Positions 46,011 to 58,296 of a stretch of DNA of 64,000 bases are shown piece by piece (position 1 is the first letter of the stretch; every line of letters begins with the position of its first letter). The position numbers and the translations under genes were made by a program. The DNA lies in NCBI GenBank assembly GCA_013368325.1, contig JAACJK010000164.1:868001-932000 (forward strand). The letters are read 5' to 3'. Origin of the DNA: Ephemerocybe angulata. Lineage: Eukaryota; Basidiomycota; Agaricomycetes; Agaricales; Psathyrellaceae. The notes below the pieces were generated by a model. It saw only the letters and a list, made by a program, of their open reading frames with translations, had not been told where the DNA came from and searched no databases.

Positions 46011-46325
46011 TGATGTATCTCACATGTAAGCCATTCTATACTACAAATCTTGGAGTACAATGAGGCGCAGTCAAAGCCACTTGAGGAGAGGTCGACACAA
46101 TGGAATATCCCTTGCACGTGCTTTGCGACGCGTCGTCGCGTCACGCGTCTGGAGTGTGATCAACAATGTAAATCAGCACAGCCACGGGCGCGGTCACCAC
46201 GTGAAAGGGGAATGTGGACGCGACAGACCCATAAATAGAAGTGGACCTTCACTCGTTTAGAGCTTTTCCAACCTTTCCCCCAACTCCAATCTCTGCCCCT
46301 CGATACCACCTGCTCTCTATACCCA
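46011..46325. promoter_or_regulatory. promoter of histone H1 gene 2
   Basis: A 315-base spacer with the promoter and leader of H1 gene 2. Several CACGTG/CGCGTC-type words lie at 46120-46210. It has no coding content. Confidence 0.45.
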
Positions 46326-47517
46326 ATGTCTGCCGTCGTTGCTGCTGCTGCTGCTCCTGTCGTTGAGGACGCGACTACCACCAAGCCTGCTGAGGCTAAG
46401 AAGTCTGGAAGGGTTATGCAGACTGCGAAGAAGTCTACTGGTGGTCCCAAGGCTAAGGCTAAGGCCACCAAGCCCAAGGCCGCTGCTGCCTCTAAGAGCG
46501 CCTCTCACCCTGCCTGGAAGGACATTGTCAAGGTATGCATCTACGTGTCGTGGCCATGGCGTCCTGTTTATTCAAGTGTACTGTAGGAGTGCATTCTCTT
46601 GCACAAGGAGGAAGTCCGCCAGGGTGTCTCTCGTGCGATCATTAAGAAGGTATGTTGGGTATATGTGCCATGTTTTCCCTTTTCTAACTTTGTATGCTCT
46701 TTAGTTCGCAGAGGAGAAGTATCACCTCGACCCCGAAGCTGGGGCCAACACCTATCAGTTGAACCGCGCTATCTCCAATGGCGTCGAGAACGGCATCTTC
46801 GTTCTGCCAAAGGGTCCGTCGGGTAAAGTTAAGCTCGCTCCCAAGGCCAAGTCGGGTGAATCGAAAGAGGTATGTTGTCTAACGACTCGGCATTGTTCCG
46901 TTTCTCATTGTCTCTTATTAGAACTCCAAGCCCCCCTCCAAGGCCGCGTCCAAGCCTGCTGCTGCGACCAAGAAGCCCGCAGCCAAGGCCGCCCCTGCAA
47001 AGGCCGCTGCGACTAAGAAGGCCGCCGCACCGAAGAAGGCCCTCGCCGGAAAGCCCAAAGCCTCGACCTCCACAAAGAAAACTACGGCAACAACCAAGCG
47101 CGGAGCCGCCAAAAAGGTGTGTATTGTTACATGTCATGGAGAGTTTGTGTGTGCTGACCGAGTCCGCTGCTTCTCCGTTTGTCTTCTTTAGGCTGTCACT
47201 GGAGCCACGCCAGCGGCCAAGGCAAAGACTGCTGCGACTAAGAAGGCTGCCCCTGCGAAGAAGGCCGCTGCTGCTGCCCCCAAGGCCTCGACAACCAAGA
47301 AGGTCAGTTTCGTTCTGGGTGTCTGAATGCTGTATTCCTGACTGACGACTGCGACACACGTCAGGCCCCGACTAGCGCTGCCAAGCCACGATCAAAGCCT
47401 GCATCATCAAAGCCGGTGTCGAAGCCGGCCTCAAAAGCCAAGAAGGTCAGTTTTGATGATTTCATAGCAGCGTGGTTATTGAATTGACACGCCACTTCCC
47501 TCCAGGCGAGCGCTTGA
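46326..47517 (+). CDS. linker histone H1, gene 2
   Basis: A second linker histone. From ATG 46326 it starts MSAVVAAAAAPVVEDATTTKPAEAKKSGRVMQ. The globular domain is SASHPAWKDIVKECILLHKEEVRQGVSRAIIKKFAEEKYHLDPEAGANTYQLNRAISNGVENGIFVLPKGPSGKVKLAPKAKSGESKE. A Lys/Ala/Pro tail is split over several exons (SKPPSKAASKPAAATKKP; AVTGATPAAKAKTAATKKA; APTSAAKPRSKPASSK) and ends KKASA, stop TGA 47515-47517. The block LPKGPSGKVKLAPKA is identical to H1 gene 1. The N-terminal tail is longer and more acidic than in gene 1. Both lie within 6 kb, with the synthetase-like gene between them. Confidence 0.93.
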
Positions 47518-47919
47518 AATAGCGTTGTCATGTTTTCTGGATTCTAGTCTGTGTCTGTAGCTGTCGTGTTATCTGTTTCTCTCTGTACATCGCGCATGGG
47601 TCTCTTGCTGTATACTACCTATTTTACTCTCTCATAGTGGACGAACGAAAGACTTTGTTGGACGAAAGAACAGGCAGAAAAAGGAACATTGAGAGTGCCC
47701 GATTGGGAAGCGGAGTTTGTCAGATAACTGCAATATCATGTGCCGAGAATGCGGGATCTCGATTTGCAGCCGAGATCAACGGGGACCCCGGACATCGCGT
47801 GGAATAAAGGGGACGCACGGGTGTCAGGAGTCCTGGTTGGTGTGGTGGGTGTATTCCTGCATTTCGGATTTTCCCATTCCTTTCTTTCACTCCTCGATCT
47901 TCCTCCTCCTCCCAAGTAC
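47518..47919. other. 3' flank of H1 gene 2 and promoter of the GDS1-type gene
   Basis: A 402-base spacer between two plus-strand genes. A frame is open upstream of the GDS1-type start, but the ATG at 47920 gives the most sensible N-terminus. I see no gene. Confidence 0.45.
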
Positions 47920-50900
47920 ATGGACACACCACAACCACAGAATGCCACTAGAATTCGCAACAGCATCACCATAAAGCACTCTGCTCGTCGTCGACACTCG
48001 CCCCAGCCGTCCCCAAGCACCTCCGCCCTGCCGCCCGCCCCGCCGTCGCGCCAGACACATTCCATATCGCCCTGTTTGCCAGCAGACATTCCAGACTTTC
48101 CACCGCCAGAGGTCATTCTCCACAAGGATGACGCTGGTAGCAAGGTCTTCCTGGCCATTGCGCGCTCGCTGCTCTCAGTCGTATGTCCCCATCATTCATA
48201 CCTGCTTTTTTGGTTCAATTCCGATCATTCTTACAGGACAACCGTGCCACCACTGTCAAGGACCTAGCCGATCTCGCGGTCCGCAACGGACTGGGGTCCC
48301 AAAAGTGTGTGGCGTCTTTCCTTTGTTGCCGTGCCCAGTGCTCATCTTCCAGTAGCTCCTCAGCGGCCACACAGGCCATTACCACTTATCTGCGCCAGCA
48401 TAACGACCGATGCGAAGCCGACCATGACCAGCCACTCCTCCTTTCGCACAGTCTCTCAGGTACCGACGCCGACGACGATCTCATTCCAGCCCTCTATTCC
48501 CTCCAAGGCGGCAATCCTCGCAAAGTCTCTCCCCTCCGACGCACCAACTTCCGCAAGAACACCGCAGTCTGGTATCTCAGTCGCGCCACTGGTGCACCGT
48601 GCCCGTTCGCTCGTGCAGGCATTCGACTGTGCGACTACACACACCACTCTGCCGAGGATGTAGATGAGCGGTCCAGCAAACGGCGGCGGTCCAAACACCG
48701 GGACGAGAGTGTGCCACTCGGACAGAAACGAAAACGCCCACTTAGAAGCTGTGTCGCAAAGGATTCTTCAGACGACGACTCGTCTTCCGAAAACGACCCC
48801 GACAACCGCCCTCAGAAGAAGCTGACCCTCCGAATTAGACTCAACTGCCCGTCTCTCAGTGCGAATCGGCGCGTTGAAGAACAACCCCAAAACATGTCAG
48901 AAGAAGAAGAGAGTGACTCATCGGACGAGGAGATGGAAATGGAAATTGGTGCAGAGGAAGAGGCTCGAGAGTCCAGTCCGGAAAAGGAAGAGGAGGAGGA
49001 ACCTTGGAGATTGCCGCCTTACCCCAGACGTTCAATATCCATCCCGCTCTACACCCCTTCCTACGACGGCCCTTATCCAGTATTCCTTCCCAACGACACC
49101 ACCGATCCCTTCCGCAGGTCGCCTTCCATCGCCAACAGTGTTGGTTCCCTCCCACCCGATTCCGAAGACGACGATGACTATCACATCTCGATGACTCGCA
49201 CGCATGTATTCTCTGGAGATCGCACCAGTGAGTCCGAGCTAGAAAGCGAGGATGCGGAAACGCAGTTTGAAAGCCCGGGGCCTAGATCGCCTTCAGCACC
49301 CTTGATCCCGCCACCTACCCATGTCAAGGTGAAAGAGGAGCCTAGGGATCTTCAAGGCATGCTTGACGCCTGGGACGACATCGACTCGAGCTTTGCAGAC
49401 ACTAGGTTAACACCCGACCCTAGCCAGGTGAAGGTGCTTAAACCCGAGGCCATCGACGTCTGGGACTGGGATTCCCGCGAGCAGTGGGCAGAGTCTCCGA
49501 GTATCAAACAAGAAGACGTCAGCCTCGATTCGCTCTTCCTTGATTCGTCACTCCTTTCCTCGCCTTCACCACCTACCTCAAGCAGCGCCTCAGATTCATC
49601 ACCATTGCATCATGACAAAGTGTTGCTGGATGAAGAATGGAAACACGAACGGAATTACGGCACCATCCGTCCGCGTTTCAAGACAGAACCTGCGCTCGCG
49701 TCCTCTTTGACCTCCCACCCTGCTGGACCATCCTCCCTCTCCGCCCCACCACCCACTTCTCGCACAACTCGCGATGATAGCATATCGGGCACTAATACTG
49801 AATCAGCCTACCCAGAACCAGAACCCTATCCGACTTCTTCAACTAATCTGGCGCAGTCACCTGCGTCCCTAATTCTTTCTATGAATGCTGTTTGTTCTGG
49901 CGTATCGCCATCTTCCCTCATTTTACCCCCAATCAACCTTTCGCCTGACGTAGTTATCGTCAACACGTGCCAACCCTGCAATCCTCCGGTAACTGCCACT
50001 CAAATCGAGGGTGAGTGTCTGTTTGGCTGCCCACTATATTGGATCCATGACTTACTCCTCGATCTAGACATCTCTGTGTACCAGATGGTCCTCGGCAACT
50101 TCCATTTCTTGAGGCGTATAGACACCGATTTTGTCAACCTTTCGCCGATCGTCCACTACCTCGAGACACCATTCCCGTTCCCGAGCGCAGAGCTCAATGC
50201 TACGGTGATCGACAAGGGGTCGACTGCGGCGGTCGGTGTCTGGGTTCCCCTCTCTGTGGCGCAGGTGTACCTCAGAGATCACCCAGCAAAGGCCAACGAA
50301 TTTGACATCTTCTTGTCGGATGAGCTGTTTGAGCGCTTCCCGTCCGCCCTCCAAGACTTCCACCGTACGAATGCGCCCACTCGATTGTTGAACCAATTCG
50401 GGCGGCCGTTCGGAAGCACGTTGCAGACGCAGCAGGAGCCGAACGTGTTGCCGTTTGTGTCAGCAGCAGAAGTGCTTGCGAGGCAACAGGCACCGCCAGC
50501 GATCGCCATTTCCTCGTCGACGTCGGACGCGTATGCGCTTGCTGCTTCATTGGCGAGACAGCACGAGGAGCTGGAGGTGCCGTTGAGTGCGACGGAGCGC
50601 GAGATCTTTGACCTTTGCGTTGTGCCGGATTGGGACGGAGACTCTGCCCCTTCGACCGCCACCCTCCCTGCTGCTTCAAGTCAAGAAGATGATAGCATGG
50701 AGAAGGAGGAGCTTGAGGAGGAGCTTGAAGGCACAGGAGGTGATGGAGACGTGTCTGATACCTCGTCGCTCAGCTCCCTCGAGTCTATAAGTCCGTCGCC
50801 ACCCCCCTCTGTGGGAAAGCTTACTTTGTCGAAGGAGGCGCCGGCGCCGCCGCAAGCTTCAACAAGCTCTTCATCTCGCAGGATGGAAGGGTCAGTTCCG

Positions 50901-51152
50901 ACGCCAATGGAAGGTGTAGTGGAGGTGCAGGCTGACACTCGTTCTGGTCCCACACCTATTCGCGTTTCGCTGGCGAAGGGTGCGCTGGACGCGGGAGACG
51001 CTAAACGGTCGCATTCGAATCTGCCGCTGAGGCGATCAAAGAGGGTTGCTGACTTGACTGCCTCACATCACATACCGGGCTCTCCTTCTGCCGCGAACAA
51101 TGCGCGATCGAGGACTCGAGGAGGACGTGGTTCCCGAAATTCGCTTTCTTGA
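47920..51152 (+). CDS. GDS1-type winged-helix protein with a C-terminal APSES-like domain
   Basis: A likely nuclear regulator. After a basic, Pro/Ser-rich start (MDTPQPQNATRIRNSITIKHSARRRHS), the GDS1 winged-helix region reads DAGSKVFLAIARSLLSVDNRATTVKDLADLAVRNGL, AATQAITTYLRQHNDRCEADHDQPLLLSHSLSGTDADDDLIPALYS and TNFRKNTAVWYLSRATGAPCPFARAGIRLCDY. A long acidic, Ser-rich middle part follows (SDSSDEEMEMEIGAEEEARESSPEKEEEEE; DDDDYHISMTRTHVFSGDRTSESELESEDAETQFESPGP). A second DNA-binding-like domain lies after an intron that ends near 50068: ISVYQMVLGNFHFLRRIDTDFVNLSPIVHYLETPFPF, then TAAVGVWVPLSVAQVYLRDHPAKANEFDIFLSDELFERFP. It resembles the APSES/KilA-N fold. The end is basic (LRRSKRVADLTASHHIPGSPSAANNARSRTRGGRGSRNSLS). 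Only two introns are needed. The stop is TGA 51150-51152. Confidence 0.82.
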
Positions 51153-51826
51153 TGGGTGCTCATGGACATTCTTGCTTGGTATCACGACTTTTCACGACCT
51201 TATACTGTTATCTGTAATTTTCAGGTGATGATGCTCTGTATTATTTGTCGCATGTGTTTTTCTATCAGCATCCCCTGTTTCTCGTAGTACTTGTAGTCAA
51301 TAATTGATATTGGAGCCCCCCCCCCCCTCTTGTGCTTGCAATGTCATTCGGTGCAGCGTGCTTCTCGAAGACGCGCACACGTTTCCGATTCCGAAATTTG
51401 CTCTGCTGTGTGATGATGAGGCTGACCTTTGGCTGCGATAGGCGGCGTGGGAAAGTCGAGCCAGCGAAGAAAGTTGAGGATTGACAGATTTGCAAGGGAT
51501 TTGTGCTTTTTGGCTTTTTACTTTCTCCCATTACTTACTACTTCCTCTATATCCTATACTTGTGGCCATTTCCTCTCTCCCTTCCTTATTGCCCGACCAT
51601 CCTACCTAATTCTTTGCTCTTCTGCCGATTGCTTTGGGGAAATCCATAGCCCGGGACACACCAACCCGGTACACCACCGACGCAAGAATCACTCTCTCCA
51701 CCCGACAGGCCACTTTAATTCGACCAGGAAAATACACCCAAAGCCCCCCGGAAATCCCCCACGATATCCTAAAAGATTCCCCTGCCAACACCAGCACACC
51801 TGTAATCCCTAATCGTATCGTCTATA
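51153..51826. promoter_or_regulatory. 3' flank of GDS1-type gene and promoter of PUF gene
   Basis: A 674-base spacer. It contains a run of 11 C at 51318-51328 and long pyrimidine-rich stretches from 51510 to 51620, usual in fungal promoters and 5' leaders. I see no gene. Confidence 0.45.
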
Positions 51827-54800
51827 ATGTCTTTATCGGCCAACGACGGTCCTGGCGCATTCGCTAGGGGCCCATCCAGCGGCAAGACTCCGCCCCCGGC
51901 ACCCTCTGCGGTCTTTGCGAAGAGGTGAGCTGGCCGCCATTATTTCGCCGCTATTTCCCCCCCTGTTTTTCTCATCGCTCAACATCTTGCGCGTCTGCGC
52001 TCCTCACCCCCTTTCTTCAGATTGGCAGAGACCCAGATGCAGGGACGGTACAGGCCCCCTGCCCTGCGAGCCCTCGCGTCAGGAGGTTCTCCCCCCAACG
52101 ACAATGTATCATCGTCGACGGCTGGGGACGGTTCCACGTTACCCCCTACTAATTACCCACCCGGGTTCAGGAGGCCAAGGGCTGGGACCTTACCTTCTAA
52201 CGTCCATCTCGCTGCCCAGAGATTCGCAGCGACATCCAACACGTCTACGACTCCGGTCCCGACCTCCACCTCGAACGCTGCCCTGGCTGATCAAAGGCAA
52301 CCCCCTGTGGGCTCCTCTGCCAGCTCGAACCCGCTCGCGGCACCCACCCGCCCCACATTGCGCCATGCCACATCGGTAGCCTCCACCGTGGCTACTTCCG
52401 CAGTCACCGAGCGCAACAGTCGACTCAGGTCTGGTTCTCTTACGTTGCCTTCCGGCGGTCTTTCCAACGCGTTCGGGCCCTCCATCTTCTCTTCCTCCTG
52501 GCTCACATCCGCCAACAATGGAAATGGGAACGGGTTCTCGGTCCTCGACGAGCTGCGTTCGGTCACCTCCGCCGATTCGGGTGCAGATGACTTTGGAGTT
52601 CACACCCTCGACTACCTTGGCCTCGACGATGCGCACCACAGGCAACATGCTGCTCCCCCGGCCGCGACCATTTCCGAGCTTCGGACTCAGGCTCAGCAAG
52701 CTATTGCCGGCAATTTGGCGAACCCAAACCGTACGCGTGCCAATACGGTCTCGGTTTACCGTACACGCCCTGGACCGACTGGCTCGCTGCTGCCCACCCC
52801 AGCCGCCGAGGAGGAGGAGGAGTACTTTGACAACTACGATGACTATAACCGCCAGCAGATGGGTGGTTACGACGACAGCTATGGAACCTCGGACTATCTG
52901 GCCAAGGGCTTCAAAACCACCGATCATCTTGCCGCGACCAGGCCTCGCGCTATCTCCGTTGGCATCCTCGACAATCCAGTCCACACTCTCCAGCGACGTG
53001 TTACGACCACCGATGCGCCTTCTTACCTCAATGAATTATCGCACTCCAACTCTAATATGGCCTCATATTCCAGCAATTCCGGGTTGGTCAGAGCTGAGAA
53101 GATGGCTCCCAGCAGGAGTTCTCCGGGCGTGCACTACTCGAACGGGAACAACAGCGACCTTCCCATAGGACGCGGTGCTTCTGCGTACTTGTTGGCACCT
53201 TCCGCTCAACAGAACCGCTCGGTCTCGCCTAAGTCTGAGCATCAGAACAATCAAGCTCAGACACCCACGCGATCACTCTGGATTGGAAACCTCGACAGTT
53301 CGGTTACCAGCGAACAGCTCATCCACATCTTCGCCCCCTATGGTGCCATCGAAAGTCTCCGCCTCTTGCCTGAGAAGGTAACGTAAAATATGCTTCGATT
53401 ATAGACTTCGCTGCTCACTTTTTTGGTCCTTCTTAGGAGTGTGGGTTCGTTAATTTCGTCGACCAGGCTGATGCCATCCGCGCTAAGGAGGATGTTCTCA
53501 ACCGTCTGGGTGGAAATATCGGCATGCCCAACGGGCAGACCGTGCGCATTGGGTTCGGCAAAGCAGATAGTGCACCTGTTGCACCTGCCAAGGGTACCAA
53601 CACTAGCCCAGGCCCCACTTCCCCTAACGCTGGGGCGAAGTCGAACAACAATGCGAATGCTAATAATGGCATGGACGCGCAGCTCCAGTCGACCCCCACA
53701 CGTGCCCTGTGGATCGGATCCATCCCTTCGACCACGACCCCGGCCACGATCCTGAGCGTGTTCAGTCCTTATGGGCCCATCGAGTCTGCACGTGTTCTTA
53801 CTCACAAGAACTGTGGCTTTATTAACTTCGAACGCCTCGACGATGCCGTTCGAGCACGCAAGGCCCTCAACGGTCGCGATGTGCTTGGAAGCGACGTTGG
53901 TGCCATTCGCATTGGTTTTGCCAAGGTTCCGACTAAGAACAGCACTGATGGAAATGGTGGCGAGGAAAATGCCAATGTCGCTGTCCAAGGCGTAGGCGAT
54001 CTGAGCGTCGGAGCAACCATTCACGCTCTTCGCGGAATCAAGGGTGCTGCCACTATCCCCACTGACCAACAGGTCTTGGGAGGCGCGGTCGAGAACTACA
54101 GGTCCAACTTGCTCTTGAGCATGATTGGTTCTGGGCTGCACAACAGTGCCTACAACGCGACTGTCACCGTTACCGAACAGCAGATGATCATGCGCGAGTT
54201 AAGTGGTGGTGCCCCCGATGCTGAGGTCGAGGTTCAAGCTCTTGCCGGTATGTTTCATTTCGGATATTGGCTTTCACCTCGAGGCTGACTTCTTGTGTCT
54301 AGACTTCCGACCACCGACCATGTACTATACCACTATACCCCTGGTCTCTGAGAGGCAGCACAACAGGCGCTGGGACGCTTCGAAGCTCCGTGAACTCAGG
54401 AAGCGAATGGACTCTGGCACTATGACCACGGAAGAGGTCGATCAGGTCGCGGCCGATTTCCTCGACGGCGAGATCGTGGATCTTGCCTCTGACTGGCTTG
54501 GGAATACGGTCGGTTGTTTTTACTGATATAATTTGAGAACTTTATCTGACAAAATGCTGTTACTCATAGGTCGTCCAGAAGTTGTTCGAGAAATGCTCGC
54601 CTGCTCCCAGGCTTGCTATGCTGGAGCGTATCTGCCCCAGCTTGGCGATGATTGGCATCCACAAGAATGGAACCTGGGCCGCGCAGAAAATTATTGACTG
54701 CGCTCAAACTCCGGAAGAGGTCGCGTTGATCGCACAGAACCTGAGGGCCTATGCTCCTCCTCTCTTGCTCGATCAGTTTGGCAATTATGTCGTTCAGTTA

Positions 54801-55994
54801 GTGTTCATCCATTGCCCTTCTAGTTATCAGTTAACTAACCAGATCTACAGGTGCTGTCTGCGCTTTGGATACCCGTCCAACGACTTCATCTTCGATGCCA
54901 TGGTCGACCGTATGTGGGAAGTTGCTCAGGGTCGCTTCGGCGCTCGTAGCATGAGGGCGTGTCTCGAAAGTCCGCATATCACCATCAACCAGCAGAGAAG
55001 GATCGGAACTGCGATTATCCTTAACTCTATCCCGTTGGCCACCAACCCCAATGGCGCTTTGCTCCTGACCTGGCTTCTCGACACTTCCGGTTTCCCTTCC
55101 CGCTACAATCTCCTCGCTCCGCGGTTCACTCCTCACTTGTCGCATCTTTGCACCCACAAGCTGGCGTCTCTGACCGTGCTCAGGATTGTCAACCAGAAGA
55201 TTGAGCCCGAGGCGTCACGCCAGATTGTTGAAGCGCTGTTCTCCTCTCCTGGCGATCATGTTCTGACCGACGTTTTGGGGGATCAAGTCAATGGGGTCGC
55301 TGTTGTTCACAAGATCCTTACTAGCCCCTTCATCGATCCGGTTGACAAGCAGGAGTACATGGAAGCCACCAAGCGGGTCCTCATCGAGTTGAAGGTGATC
55401 GCTACCCAAGCTTACAGGCGCTTGATCGAGGAGGTCGGATTGCCCGTCCCCAACTTCCAGCCTTCGTTCGCCGGCAGCCTGCCTCCCACCGGCAAGCCTG
55501 GCAAGGTTAACCAGAATGCAGGAGTCCCGGGATTGCCTCAAGGATACCCTAATAACGACCAAGGACTTGCGTCGATGATGGCTGCTCTTCAGATGGCTGG
55601 CCAGAACCCCCAGGCTGGACCTCCTCAGCTCCACGTCGATTCTCAGTATACCAATCAAGGCCAACAGCCTCCTCGCCGCGCCGCTGCTGCTCCTCAGATG
55701 AACATGTTGAACAACTATCCGCCTTCGGCCGACCCGTTCAATCCTTTCGCGATGAACTCTCCCCAGGCCAGCAGCCCTCGCCAGCTCGGTCCCCGCCGTG
55801 GATTGCCGCCCGTTGGACCCGCTAACCCCAACTACGGCGGACATTCTCCCAACATGGGACAAGGAATGCCCCTGATGCAGCCTGCGTATGGTCAAATGCC
55901 AGCCCCTCAACAGGCAGTCCCCTCCCACATGTACCAACAGTACATGTACTCACCCTACCAGCAACCCCCCTCCATGGGCAACTACCACGCGTAA
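51827..55994 (+). CDS. RRM-PUF RNA-binding protein (Jsn1/Puf1-Puf2 type)
   Basis: A predicted post-transcriptional regulator that binds mRNA 3' ends. From ATG 51827 the first exon MSLSANDGPGAFARGPSSGKTPPPAPSAVFAKR splices to LAETQMQGRYRPPALRALASGG. A disordered Ser/Thr/Asn-rich part holds RARAxSxS-type phosphosites (TRANTVSVYRTRPG; RPRAISVGILDNP). RRM 1: TPTRSLWIGNLDSSVTSEQLIHIFAPYGAIESLRLLPEKECGFVNFVDQADAIRAKE. RRM 2: TPTRALWIGSIPSTTTPATILSVFSPYGPIESARVLTHKNCGFINFERLDDAVRARKAL. PUF repeats follow: VVQKLFEKCSPAPRLAMLERICPSLAMIGIHKNGTWAAQKIIDCAQ, LLLDQFGNYVVQCCLRFG, GRFGARSMRACLES, THKLASLTVLRIVNQ and DHVLTDVLGDQVNGVAVVHKIL. The tail is Gln/Pro/Asn-rich (MQPAYGQMPAPQQAVPSHMYQQYMYSPYQQPPSMGNYHA), typical of aggregation-prone granule proteins. 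Introns follow AKR, EK, ALA, NT and YVVQ. The stop is TAA 55992-55994. Confidence 0.93.
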
Positions 55995-56904
55995 AGCGTA
56001 ACTAACTGCACGACATGTCACGACCTCTTTATTCATGTTATCTATCCCCCGGCTTCTATCGCTTCATCCGTTTGTTCGCACACTCGTTCTGGTTGTCGAC
56101 CTGCTCCCTCTCTCTCTATCCCTTTGCCAAAAAGCTATCTCGTATGCTTGGTTACGTTTTGTTTGTGGACCTCACTTGCTTTTCGATACCCTCCTCACTC
56201 TATATCTCTATATCTTCATCCATCCAGGTTGCTAAAGCTAAGCCTCCTCGACACTCTCTTTCTTACCGTTCTTGTTTTCTCCTTTCTTCCACGCGAGCTG
56301 GGGTGGCGAGTTGGTGCTGGAACCAATGCGCCGCCGCTGCTCCACTTCGCTTCCATCTTACTCAACTCTGTCTCTCTACTTACTATTCCCAAATTTCTTC
56401 GATTGATCCTCCTCCTACCTAACTACTCATCTGTACAACAATGGATGGCTGTAAAAGAACGGTTCTTAAGACTGATAGAATCTGTGATGTTTTTTACCTT
56501 TTTTTTTCTTGTTCGCGTTCGTCGCCCCGTTCGTTAGCTACCACCCTTTTCGTTGCTTGGATGGGCGTAGATACATAGGTGCTGCTGTTTCAAAGGCTTT
56601 TCGTTTGTCACATCGAAAGTAAACTACTACATAGCAATTCTCAAGAACTTTTCTTTTCCTTTCTCTGTCTCTCTGTCTTCTTAAGCTTCACATCTATATC
56701 TACTGTCTACCTACCGACTCCAACTGCTTGTAGTTTACGACCTCAAGACAATCCAACCATTTTATTTATTCCTCTCTACTTACCAATCAAATCTTGCGCG
56801 TTAGAGCGGGAAGATGACGGATGTCGTCACTCCGACACCGACACTGAATTGACCTTTGATCCCGACCTCCACCACGTCCTTCGACTTAACCTATCTTAAC
56901 CAGC
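55995..56904. other. long pyrimidine-rich spacer
   Basis: A 910-base stretch between two plus-strand genes, strongly T/C-rich on the plus strand. It probably holds a long 3' untranslated region of the PUF gene and the promoter and leader of the next gene. Open frames here are low-complexity (Leu/Ser/Tyr-rich) and I reject them as genes. Pyrimidine-rich 3' ends could carry self-regulatory sites, but I see no clear PUF motif cluster. Confidence 0.45.
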
Positions 56905-57729
56905 ATGGGTAGCGCGTCGTCGAAAGCATCGAGAGTGTTCCCTAAACGCTCCCCGGCGCCGTGGGCTGGCGCGAGAACAGCAGGGCCGTCTGAAACGGCG
57001 CCTATTCCGCCGACACAGGGTACTCCTTCCGGGACGGAAGGCGAACTTAGAGGAAGTGGGAGTGCAAAGGCGAGTGCGCAGAGGACCGCTGGTGAGTAAG
57101 ATTAGTTGGGGTTCAGAAGGGCGGGTGTAGCTCATTCTGTTGTGCTGTGTTGGACGTTGTAGAGATTGAGAAGGACGCGGGTGACCCGGACTTTCTTACT
57201 GCGCTGAATAGACTGGGTCCTGTGAGGGTCGACCATGGCATGGAGACTGTTAGAACGAGACAGGTTAGTCCAGCCTATGATATACTTTATACGCTCTGGA
57301 CACCCGTTGCACACTTCTCAACCGTGGTTCAAGGCAGCTCAGATGAACGAGACGACACGGCTCTTCCAATCTCGCGCCGCCTCCGAAGACGAAGCCTCCT
57401 CCCAACGCCCCTCGCACAACCACCTCTACGCCGGCGCGCTGCACGAGCTTCTCAATGCACGGAAAAGTGCACGTACACGGGCTGATCTTGAAAACCTAGC
57501 GAAGGAGTATGGGATGGACGCGCAGAAGCTCGAAAGCCTGGCACGGGTGGTGAACGCTCCGAGCGTGGACAGTCGGCTAAATGTGAAGGTCGTGGATAAG
57601 AATGCGGATGAACGCACTATTATGACGGTACGTTGCGACCGGGATGTTTGGCCGTTCTGGGGATGTTTACTTACTACTCTCTACGACTAGGCTGTCTGGG
57701 TTAACCCGCCTCTTCAAACTTCAACATGA
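56905..57729 (+). CDS. conserved-looking small protein with N-myristoylation-type start
   Basis: I do not recognise the family with certainty. Four exons from ATG 56905 join as MGSASSKASRVFPKRSPAPWAGARTAGPSETAPIPPTQG and onward, / EIEKDAGDPDFLTALNRLGPVRVDHGMETVRTRQ / AAQMNETTRLFQSRAASEDEASSQRPSHNHLYAGALHELLNARKSARTRADLENLAKEYGMDAQKLESLARVVNAPSVDSRLNVKVVDKNADERTIMT / AVWVNPPLQTST. Gly2 followed by Ser/Lys suits N-myristoylation or a mitochondrial/membrane link. Residues 65-100 (GDPDFLTALNRLGPVRVDHGME) look conserved, and a helical segment follows (LHELLNARKSARTRADLENLAKEYGMD). The spliced product is about 200 residues. The stop TGA is 57727-57729. A small organelle-associated assembly factor is possible, but this is inference. 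Confidence 0.68.
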
Positions 57730-58296
57730 CCCAAATCATACGCAGAACACGATACAGTTTCATTTGGTAGGCTTCCCAGCGACTGGATTTTATTATGTAG
57801 ATGCCAGCATGTCAGATTCATATTATACCAACGTAATAACGAGCTCAAGCGCCCAATAACAGAGAGAATGTATCCACCATCCAGCGCATCCGTACAGAAA
57901 TGATAATGCTACTACTACTCATACAGAATCGCCGCAAAAGAACCACATAGTGCAGACGAGACATGGGACAAAAGAACTCGAAGAAATCAAGCAATGAACG
58001 CGAAGAGGATATCATAAATATAGGGAATTCCGAGAACGACGGTCATGTCATAACAAGAAACAACGCCGAGAAAGAGCGAAACGAGGCTTGGGTGAAGGAA
58101 GGGACAAGCATGTGGGTGCAAGTGTAATAGATATGGAAAAGAAGTGTGTGTAGGTCGTAAAGGAGAGTGGGCCAAGAGAAAGGCATAGCAAACGAGTGGA
58201 ATGATGTCTATTATAAGGATGCGAGGGCAATGCAAGGAGAAGGGATGGAGCGGGCAGGGAGCTGTGGGCAGGTATCGTGCTCGAGCGAGAGCAACC
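57730..58296. other. intergenic, convergent 3' ends
   Basis: A 567-base spacer between the 3' ends of two convergent genes. It contains A-rich sequence near 57890-58020. I see no gene. Confidence 0.5.

Noticed and set aside
51318..51328. run of 11 C as a regulatory element
   Set aside because: A simple homopolymer in a promoter; its length may be a sequencing artefact and nothing ties it to a function.
52190..52984. 264-codon minus-strand frame opposite the PUF gene
   Set aside because: Antisense to a disordered but well-supported exon; composition is typical of a shadow frame.
53338..54141. 267-codon minus-strand frame opposite the RRM exons
   Set aside because: Directly antisense to both RRM domains, which are certain.
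56015..56537. three overlapping Leu/Ser/Tyr-rich frames after the PUF gene
   Set aside because: Products of a pyrimidine-rich stretch; low complexity with no domain.
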